Positions 7,320-14,457 are shown, counted from the stretch's first letter. The stretch is DNA of 15,311 nt from Desulfobacterales bacterium (GCA_030613225.1 JAUWMJ010000019.1:1-15311), one strand, 5' to 3'. A program made the numbers and translations. Notes: generated from the letters alone by a model not told the origin.

Positions 7320-7535
7320 ATGAACGGCAACGAACTTCTCAAAAAACTGAAGAAGCTTGGCAAGCAAGGTAATATCGCTGTTCATTTTGAGACGAAACGC
7401 GGCAAGGGCAGTCATGGCACCTTGTATTACGGCAGCCGTAAAACTATCCTGAAAGACCGCAAAAAAGAAATAGGCCCAGGCCTTCTAAGCAAAATGCTTG
7501 CTGAATTGGGCATTGAAAAAAATGACATGAAATAA
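7320..7535 (+). CDS. hicA: HicA family mRNA interferase toxin
   Basis: This 71-aa protein is of HicA (YcfA-like) type, with the dsRNA-binding-like fold and the catalytic histidine in GKGSHGTLYYG (H32), followed by ILKDRKKEIGPGLLSKMLAELGI, which matches the HicA C-terminal part. HicA cleaves mRNAs in a ribosome-independent way and is held inactive by HicB. Length and motif are normal, so it is probably active. There is no visible ribosome site, and the promoter -10 ends 5 nt before the ATG, so leaderless translation is likely. hicB follows after 12 nt, in the usual toxin-first order. Confidence 0.9.
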   Translation: MNGNELLKKLKKLGKQGNIAVHFETKRGKGSHGTLYYGSRKTILKDRKKEIGPGLLSKMLAELGIEKNDMK

Positions 7536-7547
7536 GGATGTAGCCGC

Positions 7548-7982
7548 ATGTTTAAATTTACATATCCAGCAAAAATCGAAAAAGACGAGGCAGGTTTTTT
7601 CCTGGTCACATTTCCTGATATTCATTTTGCCGCAACCGACGGCAAAACTATGGCTGAAGCACTGGAGGAAGCGCGAGATTGTCTGGAGGAAGCCATAGCT
7701 GTTTCAATTGATGACAACCTTGATTTTCCATTTCCTTCACCCCTTCGCAAAGGCCGGCACGCTATCTCGCTGACCGCCCGAATGTCTGCCAAGGCTGCTC
7801 TTTACATTGCGGTATGTGAAACAGGCATCAGCAAATCAGAACTGGCGCGCAGGCTTGGTGTGGATGAAAAGGAGATACGCCGGATGCTCTCTCCAAGGCA
7901 CCAAACCAAGCTGCCACGCATAGAACAGGCTCTTTCGGCTCTTGGCTATCAATTGACTGTCTCCTTGCAAAAAGCCGCTTAA
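7548..7982 (+). CDS. hicB: HicB family antitoxin with HTH domain
   Basis: This 144-aa protein has an N-terminal HicB fold (FTYPAKIEKDEAGFFLVTFPDIHFAATDG, then EALEEARDCLEEAI), a degraded RNase H-like domain that covers the toxin. Residues about 85-138 are a helix-turn-helix (AALYIAVCETGISKSELARRLGVDEKEIRRML, then LGYQLTV) that should bind the operon's own promoter. AAGGA lies about 10 nt before the ATG. The two TTCGGACA repeats upstream of hicA are the candidate binding sites. The module stands just left of a second toxin-antitoxin pair. Confidence 0.9.
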   Translation: MFKFTYPAKIEKDEAGFFLVTFPDIHFAATDGKTMAEALEEARDCLEEAIAVSIDDNLDFPFPSPLRKGRHAISLTARMSAKAALYIAVCETGISKSELARRLGVDEKEIRRMLSPRHQTKLPRIEQALSALGYQLTVSLQKAA

Positions 7983-8319
7983 AATCAATATGTTCGGGAA
8001 GAAAATGACTTTTTGTACGAGAACTAACCGGGACTTTCAAAAAAAATATCTTGCAATAGGGGATTGTATAAACCGTAAATCCTGAAGGACATCCTATATT
8101 ATAAATTGGCATTAACTTCCGGATATATCCGCAATAATTACACCATATCTGGGGCAAATAGTACTTTTTTTTTCTCCACCATGCCCGGCTAACTTTAAAC
8201 AAAAATATTTGATGCTATATTTCTAAGCTTATCGCTTGAATAGGATATCATATGATAAATTAGCTTGACAATTATATCATATGATATAAAATTGTAGAAC
8301 CGTTGGCCGGAGGCAATAA
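7983..8319. other. AT-rich spacer between the two toxin-antitoxin modules
   Basis: No gene was found. It contains a 12-bp palindrome CGGATATATCCG (8120-8131) and, at its right end, the operator and promoter of the next module. No T-run terminator was seen after hicB. Confidence 0.55.
8246..8292 (+). promoter_or_regulatory. Promoter with twin palindromic operators for the MqsR/Panacea module
   Basis: TTGACA (8265-8270), 16 nt, TAAAAT (8287-8292) is a strong promoter. TATCATATGATA (8246-8257) is a perfect palindrome just upstream of the -35. ATATCATATGATAT (8274-8287) is a second perfect palindrome filling the spacer and touching the -10. They share the 12-bp core and their centres are 29 bp apart. 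This layout is typical of autorepression by the antitoxin HTH. Confidence 0.82.
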
Positions 8320-8673
8320 TTGGATGATTTAAAACAATTGAAAATAGCGCTTTTTCTAAAGGAATTTAAGCAATTAATCCAGGAAAATGGGCTGTATATT
8401 GTCAACCGTCTTGATAACCAAAAGTCCCTGGCTGACCTGGGAATAACAAAAAAAGATTGTAAAAAAGAGATCATTGGACTTTCAGTAACGGATTATTGCA
8501 ATGGGCCACAGCCTGATACTGACAGGCCGGGTGAAATTTGGGTCTTTGGAAAAAAGATCGCTGATAAAGAGGTGTATATCAAAGTCAAAATTGCACAGGT
8601 CGGTACTGATAAGATAGCCAAATGTATTTCTTTCCATGTCGCTGAGTATCCGCTATCTTATCCTTTTAAATGA
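8320..8673 (+). CDS. MqsR-family toxin
   Basis: This 117-aa protein has LADLGITKKDCKKEIIGLSVTDYCNGP (38-63), then EIWVFGKKI (72-80), EVYIKVKIA (84-92) and ISFHVAEYPLSYPF (103-116). This is the pattern of MqsR-type toxins (RelE-like fold mRNA interferases). The start is TTG: GGAGG (8309-8313) lies 6 nt before it, and an in-frame TAA stands immediately upstream, so no earlier start is possible. A weak start codon may keep toxin levels low (inference). It is first in a two-gene operon with its antitoxin 20 nt downstream, as in mqsRA. Family assignment is from remembered motifs; the target is unknown. Confidence 0.75.
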   Translation: MDDLKQLKIALFLKEFKQLIQENGLYIVNRLDNQKSLADLGITKKDCKKEIIGLSVTDYCNGPQPDTDRPGEIWVFGKKIADKEVYIKVKIAQVGTDKIAKCISFHVAEYPLSYPFK

Positions 8674-8693
8674 TCTAAAAGGGGGTGAAAATA

Positions 8694-9689
8694 ATGAATA
8701 AGATTTGTCCGAACTGCGAAAAAAGGACGGATATTCAACATATCCGGACAAACGAAGAGATTAAGGTGAAAGGCGAGGGAATCAGTGTTCCGGTTGAATA
8801 CTATAAATGCACCGAATGTGGCGCTGAGTTTGAAGATCCAAACTCATTACATGATCCTTTGGAATTTGCTTACAAAGAATATCGCCGCCGTCATGGAATG
8901 ATGCAGCCTGGTGATATTCGCAATTTGAGGCAAAGATACGGGTTAACTCAAAAAGAACTTGCAAAGCTCCTTGGATGGGGAGAAGCAACTTTTAGCCGCT
9001 ATGAGAATGGTTCTCTTCAGGATAATACACATAATACTATTTTACAAATGATCAAAGATCCTCGAAATCTCTTAAGCCTGATCGAACTGCAAGGAGACTT
9101 TTTAACTGTGGAAAAAAAAGATAGCCTTATTAGCAAATTAAAAAATGCAGTTGAAAAAGTGCATTCTTTCCCCTTAATCTATTCCGAATATTTTGGAAAA
9201 TATGAACCGAGCATTTTAAGTGGATTTAAAGAACTGAATTTTGCCAAACTCTTTCAGGCGATTATCTTTTTTTGTGTTGACGGCGTCTTAAAAACAAAGC
9301 TCAATAAGCTCCTGTTTTATGCTGACTTTAAATATTATAAAAAATATGCTTCTTCGATTACAGGTATCAGATATGTTCATCTCAAATTTGGCCCTGTACC
9401 TGATAAATATAGATACTATTTTGCGACTTTGGAAAATGAACAAAAAGCGATCAGTGTTGATGAGGTTGATTATGGTGATTATTCCGGTGAAATGTTTTAC
9501 GCTGCCAAAAAACCGGATTTATCTGTTTTTGAAAACCCCGAGCTAAAAACATTAATTGAAGTCAAAGAGCATTTTAAGATTTTCAGCGCCAGTCGAATTA
9601 AGTCCTTTTCTCATAATGAAAAAGGATATAAAGAAACATCTGATGGTCAAATCATATCATATGTTTACGCTGATGATCTTCAAATTTAG
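8694..9689 (+). CDS. Hybrid antitoxin: MqsA-like zinc ribbon and HTH fused to Panacea (SocA/DUF4065) domain
   Basis: The protein has 331 residues from the ATG at 8694, chosen over a GTG at 8685 because GGGGGTG lies 6 nt before it. Residues 5-42 hold a zinc ribbon (CPNC and CTEC). Residues about 74-110 are an XRE/MqsA-type helix-turn-helix (LRQRYGLTQKELAKLLGWGE, then FSRYENG). Residues about 180-320 are a Panacea/SocA-like domain (LNKLLFYADFKYYKKYASSI, then YVHLKFGPVPDKYRYYF). Known MqsA uses its N-terminal zinc domain for toxin binding and its HTH for DNA. Panacea domains are a separate, widely shared toxin-neutralising module. Both in one chain suggests two layers of control (inference). It probably binds the palindromes at 8246-8287. 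Confidence 0.85.
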   Translation: MNKICPNCEKRTDIQHIRTNEEIKVKGEGISVPVEYYKCTECGAEFEDPNSLHDPLEFAYKEYRRRHGMMQPGDIRNLRQRYGLTQKELAKLLGWGEATFSRYENGSLQDNTHNTILQMIKDPRNLLSLIELQGDFLTVEKKDSLISKLKNAVEKVHSFPLIYSEYFGKYEPSILSGFKELNFAKLFQAIIFFCVDGVLKTKLNKLLFYADFKYYKKYASSITGIRYVHLKFGPVPDKYRYYFATLENEQKAISVDEVDYGDYSGEMFYAAKKPDLSVFENPELKTLIEVKEHFKIFSASRIKSFSHNEKGYKETSDGQIISYVYADDLQI

Positions 9690-9735
9690 GAGCTCTTTAG
9701 TCAATATAAGAAGATGCTAATAGAGATAGATACAC

Positions 9736-10092
9736 ATGCTGCTACTGGATAACCAACAGAAAGAAGAAAGAGCTATATCCTTGATGGATACAGTCGATTG
9801 TTTTCGGCTTGATGCTAACAGGAAAATTGATCCATCCACACGATCAAAATTTGGACAGTATATGACGAATGCTCCTGCGGCTAACTTTATGGCTTCGCTT
9901 TTTGTTAATATGTCAGGTGAAATCCGATTGCTGGATGCTGGAGCCGGTGTTGGTTCTCTTACGGCAGCTTTTGTTCGGGAAGCTTGTAACCGACAAGAGA
10001 AACCAAATACAATTACTGCCGCGACTTATGAAATTGAGCCGATATTCGCCGAGTATTTAAAAGAAACATTGTCAGAATGTAATAAACTTTGA
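9736..10092 (+). pseudogene. N-terminal remnant of an Eco57I/BsuBI-type adenine-N6 DNA methylase
   Basis: These 118 residues match only the start of the family. They contain KFGQYMTNAPAANFMASLF (38-56), as in the FGQxxTP motif, and the AdoMet-binding motif I LLDAGAGVGSLTAAFV (65-80), then EIEPIFAEYLKETLSECNK. The catalytic NPPY motif and target-recognition region, normally several hundred residues further on, are absent. After the TGA at 10090 no continuation is recognisable in any frame before the next gene at 10183. It is therefore a deletion remnant of a restriction-modification system and cannot methylate DNA alone. No strong ribosome site precedes the ATG. Confidence 0.8.
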
Positions 10093-10182
10093 GGCTGAAT
10101 AAATTTAACCTGCGATCTGAGCAGAAAGGCGAGACAAAGATGGATGTTTTGGATAGATTTTTAAGGAAGGCGTTTGCAGCTG

Positions 10183-11703
10183 ATGAATAATATGACAAAA
10201 GACGAATTGATCAAACTCCTTAATGGGCATGAATGGAATAATGTTGAATTTAAGAAGGCTCAGCGCGGTGTGCCTGAGTCCGCCTATGAAACCGTGTCCT
10301 CTTTTTCAAATACTGGCGGCGGCTGGCTGGTGTTTGGTATCAGGGATTACGATGGCCATTATGACGTTGCTGGTGTTCTTGAGGTTGACAAAGTTCAGAA
10401 TGATTTTTTAAGCGCGCTACGTGCCGGTAATAAAGTGAATCATGATATTAAGGTCGAACCGGAATTAATCGATGTAGAGGATAAGACAGTTCTGGTCTTT
10501 CGCATACCCGAGGCATCCCGGCAAGACAAGCCAATTTACCTGAACGGCGATATCCGCCGCTCATTTATTCGCAGAGGAGGTTGCGATCAGCGTTGCACTA
10601 TGCCTGAAATCGAGCGTTTCCTGCGTGATGCGGCTGAGGAGCGCTGGGATGGACAGGTTTTCAACTATCCTCTGGAGGAAGCCTTTCATCGAGAGTCAAT
10701 CAAATGGTACAGGGCATTGTTCAACGAAAGAAATCCCGGTCATGATGAATCTCTCAGCGACCAGGAATTTCTCCACCAGTGGGGTCACATAGTAAGAAAA
10801 GATGAAATATTACAACCTACCAGGGCCTCCATTCTTCTTTTCGGATCACCGGCGGCAATTCACCAGATGCTTCCCCGACCTACCCTTGATGTTCAATGGA
10901 TTCCATCAGATCTTGGTGAACCACTGCCAGAAGTTCGCTGGTTGGACCGTAAGGTTTTTGAGGATAATCTCATTATCACATGGCGTGGACTGGTTACCAG
11001 CTACATGCAAAAGGCGGAAAAACCTTTCCGTATCGATCCTCACACCTTGCTGAGAAATGACGCGCCATTAGAGTACAGAGTATTCCGTGAAGCTGCCATT
11101 AACCTGTTAATTCACCAGGATTATGCCAGTCACGGTTTCAAGGCGGTAATCAAGTTTTACCGGAATCTGATTCAGTTCTGGAATCCAGGAGATGTTTTCG
11201 GAAATGCCGATCTTCTGCTGGAGCCTGGTGAAAAAGAAGTGCGCAATCCCCAGATTGTGGCGGCATTTCGGAGACTGGGGCTCTGTGAGCAGGCAGGCAC
11301 AGGGATGCGGATGGTGTTGAATCAATGGCAGACATTGGGATATCTTGAGCCGGAGTACGATAATGACCGCTCGCGCAAGACATTTGAAATACGTTTGCCT
11401 TTGGAAAAAGATCGGGTTACCCCACCAGTCAGTGAACAAGTCGCAGGTGAAGTCACGGGTGAAGTCACGGGTGAAGTTCAGAAATTCTTAAAAATACTGC
11501 ATACGCCTATGAGCCGCTCAAAAGCTCAGATTGCTCTCAACCTGAAAGGACAAGCAAACTTCAGAGATCTTTATTTGAAGCCGGCTCTGGTTTTAGAACT
11601 TGTTGAAATGACGATTCCGGATAAGCCTAGAAGCAGCAAGCAAAAATATCGTCTTACAGATAAGGGCAAAGAATGGGTTGAACAGAACCAGGCGGAAAAA
11701 TGA
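10183..11703 (+). CDS. Schlafen AlbA_2 domain ATP-binding protein with C-terminal winged helix
   Basis: This protein has 506 residues from the ATG at 10183. AAGGAAGG at 10163-10170 lies 12 nt before it; an ATG at 10192 and a TTG at 10174 are in-frame alternatives. Residues 15-140 are a Schlafen-type AlbA_2 domain (NVEFKKAQRGVP, SFSNTGGGWLVFGI). Residues about 290-380 are a HATPase_c_4-like region (RVFREAAINLLIHQDYASHG, WNPGDVF, then LCEQAGTGMRMVL). A short linker repeats TGEV (about 422-433), then a winged-helix-like tail. Such proteins are common in defence and restriction islands and are usually annotated as transcriptional regulators or ATP-binding proteins; their action is not settled. 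It is full-length and overlaps the next ORF by 4 nt. Confidence 0.85.
   Translation: MNNMTKDELIKLLNGHEWNNVEFKKAQRGVPESAYETVSSFSNTGGGWLVFGIRDYDGHYDVAGVLEVDKVQNDFLSALRAGNKVNHDIKVEPELIDVEDKTVLVFRIPEASRQDKPIYLNGDIRRSFIRRGGCDQRCTMPEIERFLRDAAEERWDGQVFNYPLEEAFHRESIKWYRALFNERNPGHDESLSDQEFLHQWGHIVRKDEILQPTRASILLFGSPAAIHQMLPRPTLDVQWIPSDLGEPLPEVRWLDRKVFEDNLIITWRGLVTSYMQKAEKPFRIDPHTLLRNDAPLEYRVFREAAINLLIHQDYASHGFKAVIKFYRNLIQFWNPGDVFGNADLLLEPGEKEVRNPQIVAAFRRLGLCEQAGTGMRMVLNQWQTLGYLEPEYDNDRSRKTFEIRLPLEKDRVTPPVSEQVAGEVTGEVTGEVQKFLKILHTPMSRSKAQIALNLKGQANFRDLYLKPALVLELVEMTIPDKPRSSKQKYRLTDKGKEWVEQNQAEK
11446..11481 (+). repeat. 12-bp tandem repeat GGTGAAGTCACG in coding sequence
   Basis: There are two exact units (11446-11457, 11458-11469) and a third, diverged unit (11470-11481). 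They encode the linker GEVTGEVTGEV between the ATPase-like part and the winged-helix tail. A multiple of 3 keeps the frame, so copy number can vary without breaking the gene. Confidence 0.8.
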
Positions 11704-12200
11704 TCATGATTCAGCTATGTTGTCAAAACATGAGAAAGCAAACAGGAAAACAGGTTGCAAAAACATACAACAAGTCCATTTCCGGCGATCTTATCAGTGA
11801 TATCCGAACGCTCATTGAAACTGCCAGGCATAATGTTGCCGTTCCGGTCAACGCCAGCTTGACTATTCTTTATTGGCAGATTGGCAACCGTATTTGCCAA
11901 GGTATTTTAAAACAAAAACAGGCGGAGCACGTAAAAGAGATTGTTGCTACACTGTCGCAAAAATTAACGATAGGATACGGGAGGGGCTTTTCCAGACGTA
12001 ATCTTTTTAACATGATCAGATTCGCTGAAGTTTTTTCTGATAAGAAAATTGTGCACGCACTGAGTGCACAATTAACCTGGACGCATTTTAGAGAAATTAT
12101 CTATCTCGACAACTGCCTTCAATGTGATTTTTATGCTGAAATGTGCCGCATAGAGCAGAGGATTATTATTTTGACCTGCTTTTTTTCCACCACAAACTAA
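11700..12200 (+). pseudogene. DUF1016 (YhcG family) N-terminal domain, truncated
   Basis: The start overlaps the preceding stop (ATGA). Residues 30-153 are the DUF1016 N-terminal helical domain: ISDIRTLIETARHNVAVPVN, LYWQIGNRI, YGRGFSRRNLFNMIRFAEVF, LSAQLTWTHFREI and FYAEMCRIEQ. At that point intact members continue with a linker and a PDDEXK nuclease domain. Here the match stops at about nt 12160 and a short unrelated tail runs to a stop at 12200. DNA from a type III methylase gene begins about 30 nt later in another frame. The nuclease half has therefore been deleted. An ATG at 11706 is an alternative start. Confidence 0.82.
12047..12073. repeat. Perfect 10-bp inverted repeat inside the DUF1016 remnant
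   Basis: AATTGTGCAC (12047-12056) and GTGCACAATT (12064-12073) flank a 7-nt loop. They lie in codons for a segment that looks normal for the family (KIVHALSAQL), so the hairpin may be incidental. Confidence 0.6.
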
Positions 12201-13204
12201 AACGACTCATTGCCTCATCAAACCCTGGCGACCTTGTCATAGACATATTCGCCGGTTCCGGCATTACGGCGGCGGTTGCAGAAAAGCTTGGCAGACGCTG
12301 GATCGTTTGCGATTTCGGCAAGCATGCGATCTACACCATGCAAAAGAGGATGCTCAGGATTGTCGAGTCAAAGGCGCTTGGCAAGGATGCAAAGAAAAAC
12401 AAAAAATATGATAAGCCTCCAAAACCGTTCTGTGTTGTTTCCACGGGGGCTTATGATTTTTTCCGCATCATGAAGCTCAGGGAGAACAAGGACGCGTATA
12501 TTGATTTTGTGCTGGGGCTTTTTCAGAGCAGCCGGGATGAAAAGGATTTATCAGGCAAATACAGGCTTACCAATATCTTTGGTGAAAAGGATGGCGATTC
12601 GGTTGAGGTTTATCCTGTCTGGAATGATGAGTATTTGAAAAACATCAGGATTGATGAGAATTATCTCAAAGGAATCATTTTGCAATCCCGAGGCAAGCTA
12701 AAGGGCAATTATTATATTATCACACCGGAGACCTGCACCCTGATTGGCGATACAATAATGAAAAACAGCGCCGGAAATGATGTGCATTTTAAGATGCTCA
12801 AGTTTCCCTACAAAATACTGGAAGATGTCTCCCGCAATTTTCAGATACAACAGCAGCCGAGTTCCCAAGAAAATGTCAACAATCTTATCAATTCAACCGG
12901 GTTTTATTTTAATGATGATGTTGAGATTGAAGTTGAGAGAATAAAACAGGGCTTGAAGATTACCCGGTTTGAGACAAAGATTCTGGATAAGCAGGAAAAG
13001 CGTTTACAAGGGCTTGACGGGATTGCGATGCTGCTTGTAGATGTTGATTATGACGGTGACATTTTTGATATGGATAGAACCGTATTTGCCAAAGATATTA
13101 GCGCTGACGGCGAAACGAGAATGTCCGGTTTGACGGAAAGCATTGCAGTTATTGCAATTGATAAACACGGTAATGAGAGTAAGATGTACAAGGTAGAAGG
13201 CTGA
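12143..13204 (+). pseudogene. mod: C-terminal remnant of type III restriction-modification methylase (Mod)
   Basis: The frame is open from a GTG at 12143, but recognisable Mod sequence starts near 12188: HHKLKRLIASSNPGDLVIDIFAGSGITAAVAEKLGRRWI, the motif X/motif I region that binds AdoMet. In beta-class methylases such as Mod the catalytic DPPY motif and target-recognition domain come before this point. Both are missing, removed by the same deletion that cut the DUF1016 gene. The remaining roughly 300 residues (KPPKPFCVVSTGAYDF, then a typical C-terminal region to GNESKMYKVEG) have no internal stop, so the break is probably recent or the fragment is still made. It ends in a heptamer array that leads into the KilA-N gene. 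Confidence 0.82.
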
Positions 13205-13225
13205 AGACTGAAGGTGGAAGGTAAC
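13191..13225 (+). repeat. Five in-phase heptamers spanning the mod stop and the next ribosome site
   Basis: Units aggtaga, aggctga, agactga, aggtgga and aggtaac have an exact 7-nt period. The TGA stop of mod (13202-13204) is in unit 2. Units 4-5 (aggtggaagg) act as the ribosome site for the ATG at 13228. The array ends in GGTAAC, like the intergenic arrays further left. Confidence 0.75.
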
Positions 13226-13227
13226 TC

Positions 13228-14052
13228 ATGGCTAAACAAAAAATCAAGGTTAAAGGAACGGAAATTGTTATTTTTTCACAAAAAAAGAAAGATTATATTT
13301 CTCTTACTGATATCGCAAAATATAAAAATCCGGAAGCTCCCAGAGATATAATAAAGAATTGGATCAGAACTCGAAGTACAATTGAATTTATCGGAATTTG
13401 GGAACAAATTCATAACCCGAATTTTAAACAGGTCGAATTCGACCTGTTTAAAAACGAAGCCGGGAGCAACGCATTTGTTTTATCGCCTCAGAAATGGATA
13501 GATGCAACAGGCGCCATTGGTATTATTTCAAAATCCGGCCGATATGGCGGGACCTTTGCCCACCAGGATATTGCCTTTGAATTCGCATCATGGATAAGCG
13601 CGGAATTCAAGTTGTACCTTTTAAAGGAGTTCCAGCGGTTAAAACAGGAAGAGAGAGAGCATAAAAAGCTTGAATGGAATGTTTCACGAACGCTGGCAAA
13701 AGTGAACTACCTGATCCATACCGATGCCATAAAAGAAAACCTGATTCCTGAAAACATATCTGCAAGTAAACGAAAATTTGTTTATGCAGACGAAGCAGAC
13801 TTATTAAACATTGCATTATTTGGGAAAACTGCAAAAGAATGGCGGGAAAAATATCCGGATTTAAAAGGCAATGTCAGGGATTATGCTACCTTAGAGCAGT
13901 TAGTTGTTCTTTCAAATATGGAAAGCTACAATTCAGAACTCATCAAAGTGCAGATACCATCAGATGAAAGATTAAAAAAACTGAATAAGATCGCAATCGA
14001 CCAAATGAAAGTGCTTATTGCAAACAGATCAATTAAAAAGCTTAAAGAATAA
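13228..14052 (+). CDS. KilA-N domain protein between mod and res
   Basis: This 274-aa protein is intact. Residues about 18-135 are a KilA-N DNA-binding domain: KDYISLTDIAKYKNPEAPRD, IKNWIRTRSTIEFIGIWE, NPNF, EAGSNAFVLSPQKWIDATGAIGI, GRYGGTFAHQDIAFEFASWI and EFKLYLLKEFQRLK. The rest is helical, ending in a basic tail. KilA-N proteins occur in phages and, in this form, inside type I and III restriction loci, where their role is not established. The start is set by GGAAGG 5-10 nt upstream. Its neighbours on both sides are broken restriction genes, yet it has no stop or frameshift. A 32-bp perfect palindrome lies in its coding sequence (13422-13453). Confidence 0.87.
   Translation: MAKQKIKVKGTEIVIFSQKKKDYISLTDIAKYKNPEAPRDIIKNWIRTRSTIEFIGIWEQIHNPNFKQVEFDLFKNEAGSNAFVLSPQKWIDATGAIGIISKSGRYGGTFAHQDIAFEFASWISAEFKLYLLKEFQRLKQEEREHKKLEWNVSRTLAKVNYLIHTDAIKENLIPENISASKRKFVYADEADLLNIALFGKTAKEWREKYPDLKGNVRDYATLEQLVVLSNMESYNSELIKVQIPSDERLKKLNKIAIDQMKVLIANRSIKKLKE
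13422..13453. repeat. 32-bp perfect palindrome inside the KilA-N gene
   Basis: The 16 bases before position 13437/13438 are exactly self-complementary to the 16 after, centred on GAATTC with ACAGGTC and GACCTGT arms and TTTTAA/TTAAAA ends. It encodes NFKQVEFDLFK, which fits the family, so it is not an obvious insertion. Confidence 0.85.
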
Positions 14053-14058
14053 AATAAA

Positions 14059-14457
14059 ATGGCGAAAAAAGTTAAAAGACAAAAAGCAATCAAAAGATTG
14101 AATCTGTCAGATCACACTCTGGATATAAATATCCGGAGTTGTAATTACAACAAGTTCAGTTTTTCGGATATAGAGGACTATGTCAGTGAGCTGGTCGGAT
14201 CGCGCGACTATCAGTATGATGCTATTAAACAAATCATGATTTATCTTTGGGGTGGCAGTTACAAAAGCATAACAGAACTTGGAAAGGAAAATTATAAACA
14301 GTAATTACAGATTCAGCAGCGTTTTGGAACAGAAGAAAATTTTCTCCACCAGCTACCCCTTCCTGATCGTTTGTCCGGGGTCGTTCACATGGCTACCGGC
14401 ACTGGAAAATCTTATGTAATCTTTGCAATCGCCTATCTTTCCCTTGTTATTGAAATG
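14059..14457 (+). pseudogene. res: N-terminal remnant of type III restriction helicase (Res), nonsense codon and 3' break
   Basis: One frame carries the start of a Res-type superfamily 2 helicase. YQYDAIKQIMIYLWGGSYKS and ELGKENYKQ come first, then an in-frame TAA (14302-14304), then in the same frame LQIQQRFGTEENFLHQLPLP, then HMATGTGKSYVIFAIAYLSLVI with the Walker A motif ATGTGKS. After about nt 14457 the match stops and unrelated sequence with inverted repeats begins. Only about 130 residues of a protein that normally has 800 or more remain. The order mod, KilA-N, res and the 6-nt gap to the KilA-N stop show it was part of one type III operon. Confidence 0.83.

Noticed and set aside
10090..10092. 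TGA at the end of the methylase remnant as selenocysteine
   Set aside because: A second TGA and later stops follow within a few codons, no family sequence resumes, and no catalytic Cys is expected there.
10140..10190. A 16-residue ORF (MDVLDRFLRKAFAADE) overlapping the start of the AlbA_2 gene
   Set aside because: Too short to support. It could be a leader or a gene scrap, but there is no ribosome site or homology that I can name.
14302..14304. Recoding of the TAA inside the Res remnant
   Set aside because: TAA has no standard recoding in bacteria of this kind, and the gene is also broken downstream, so it is a nonsense mutation.
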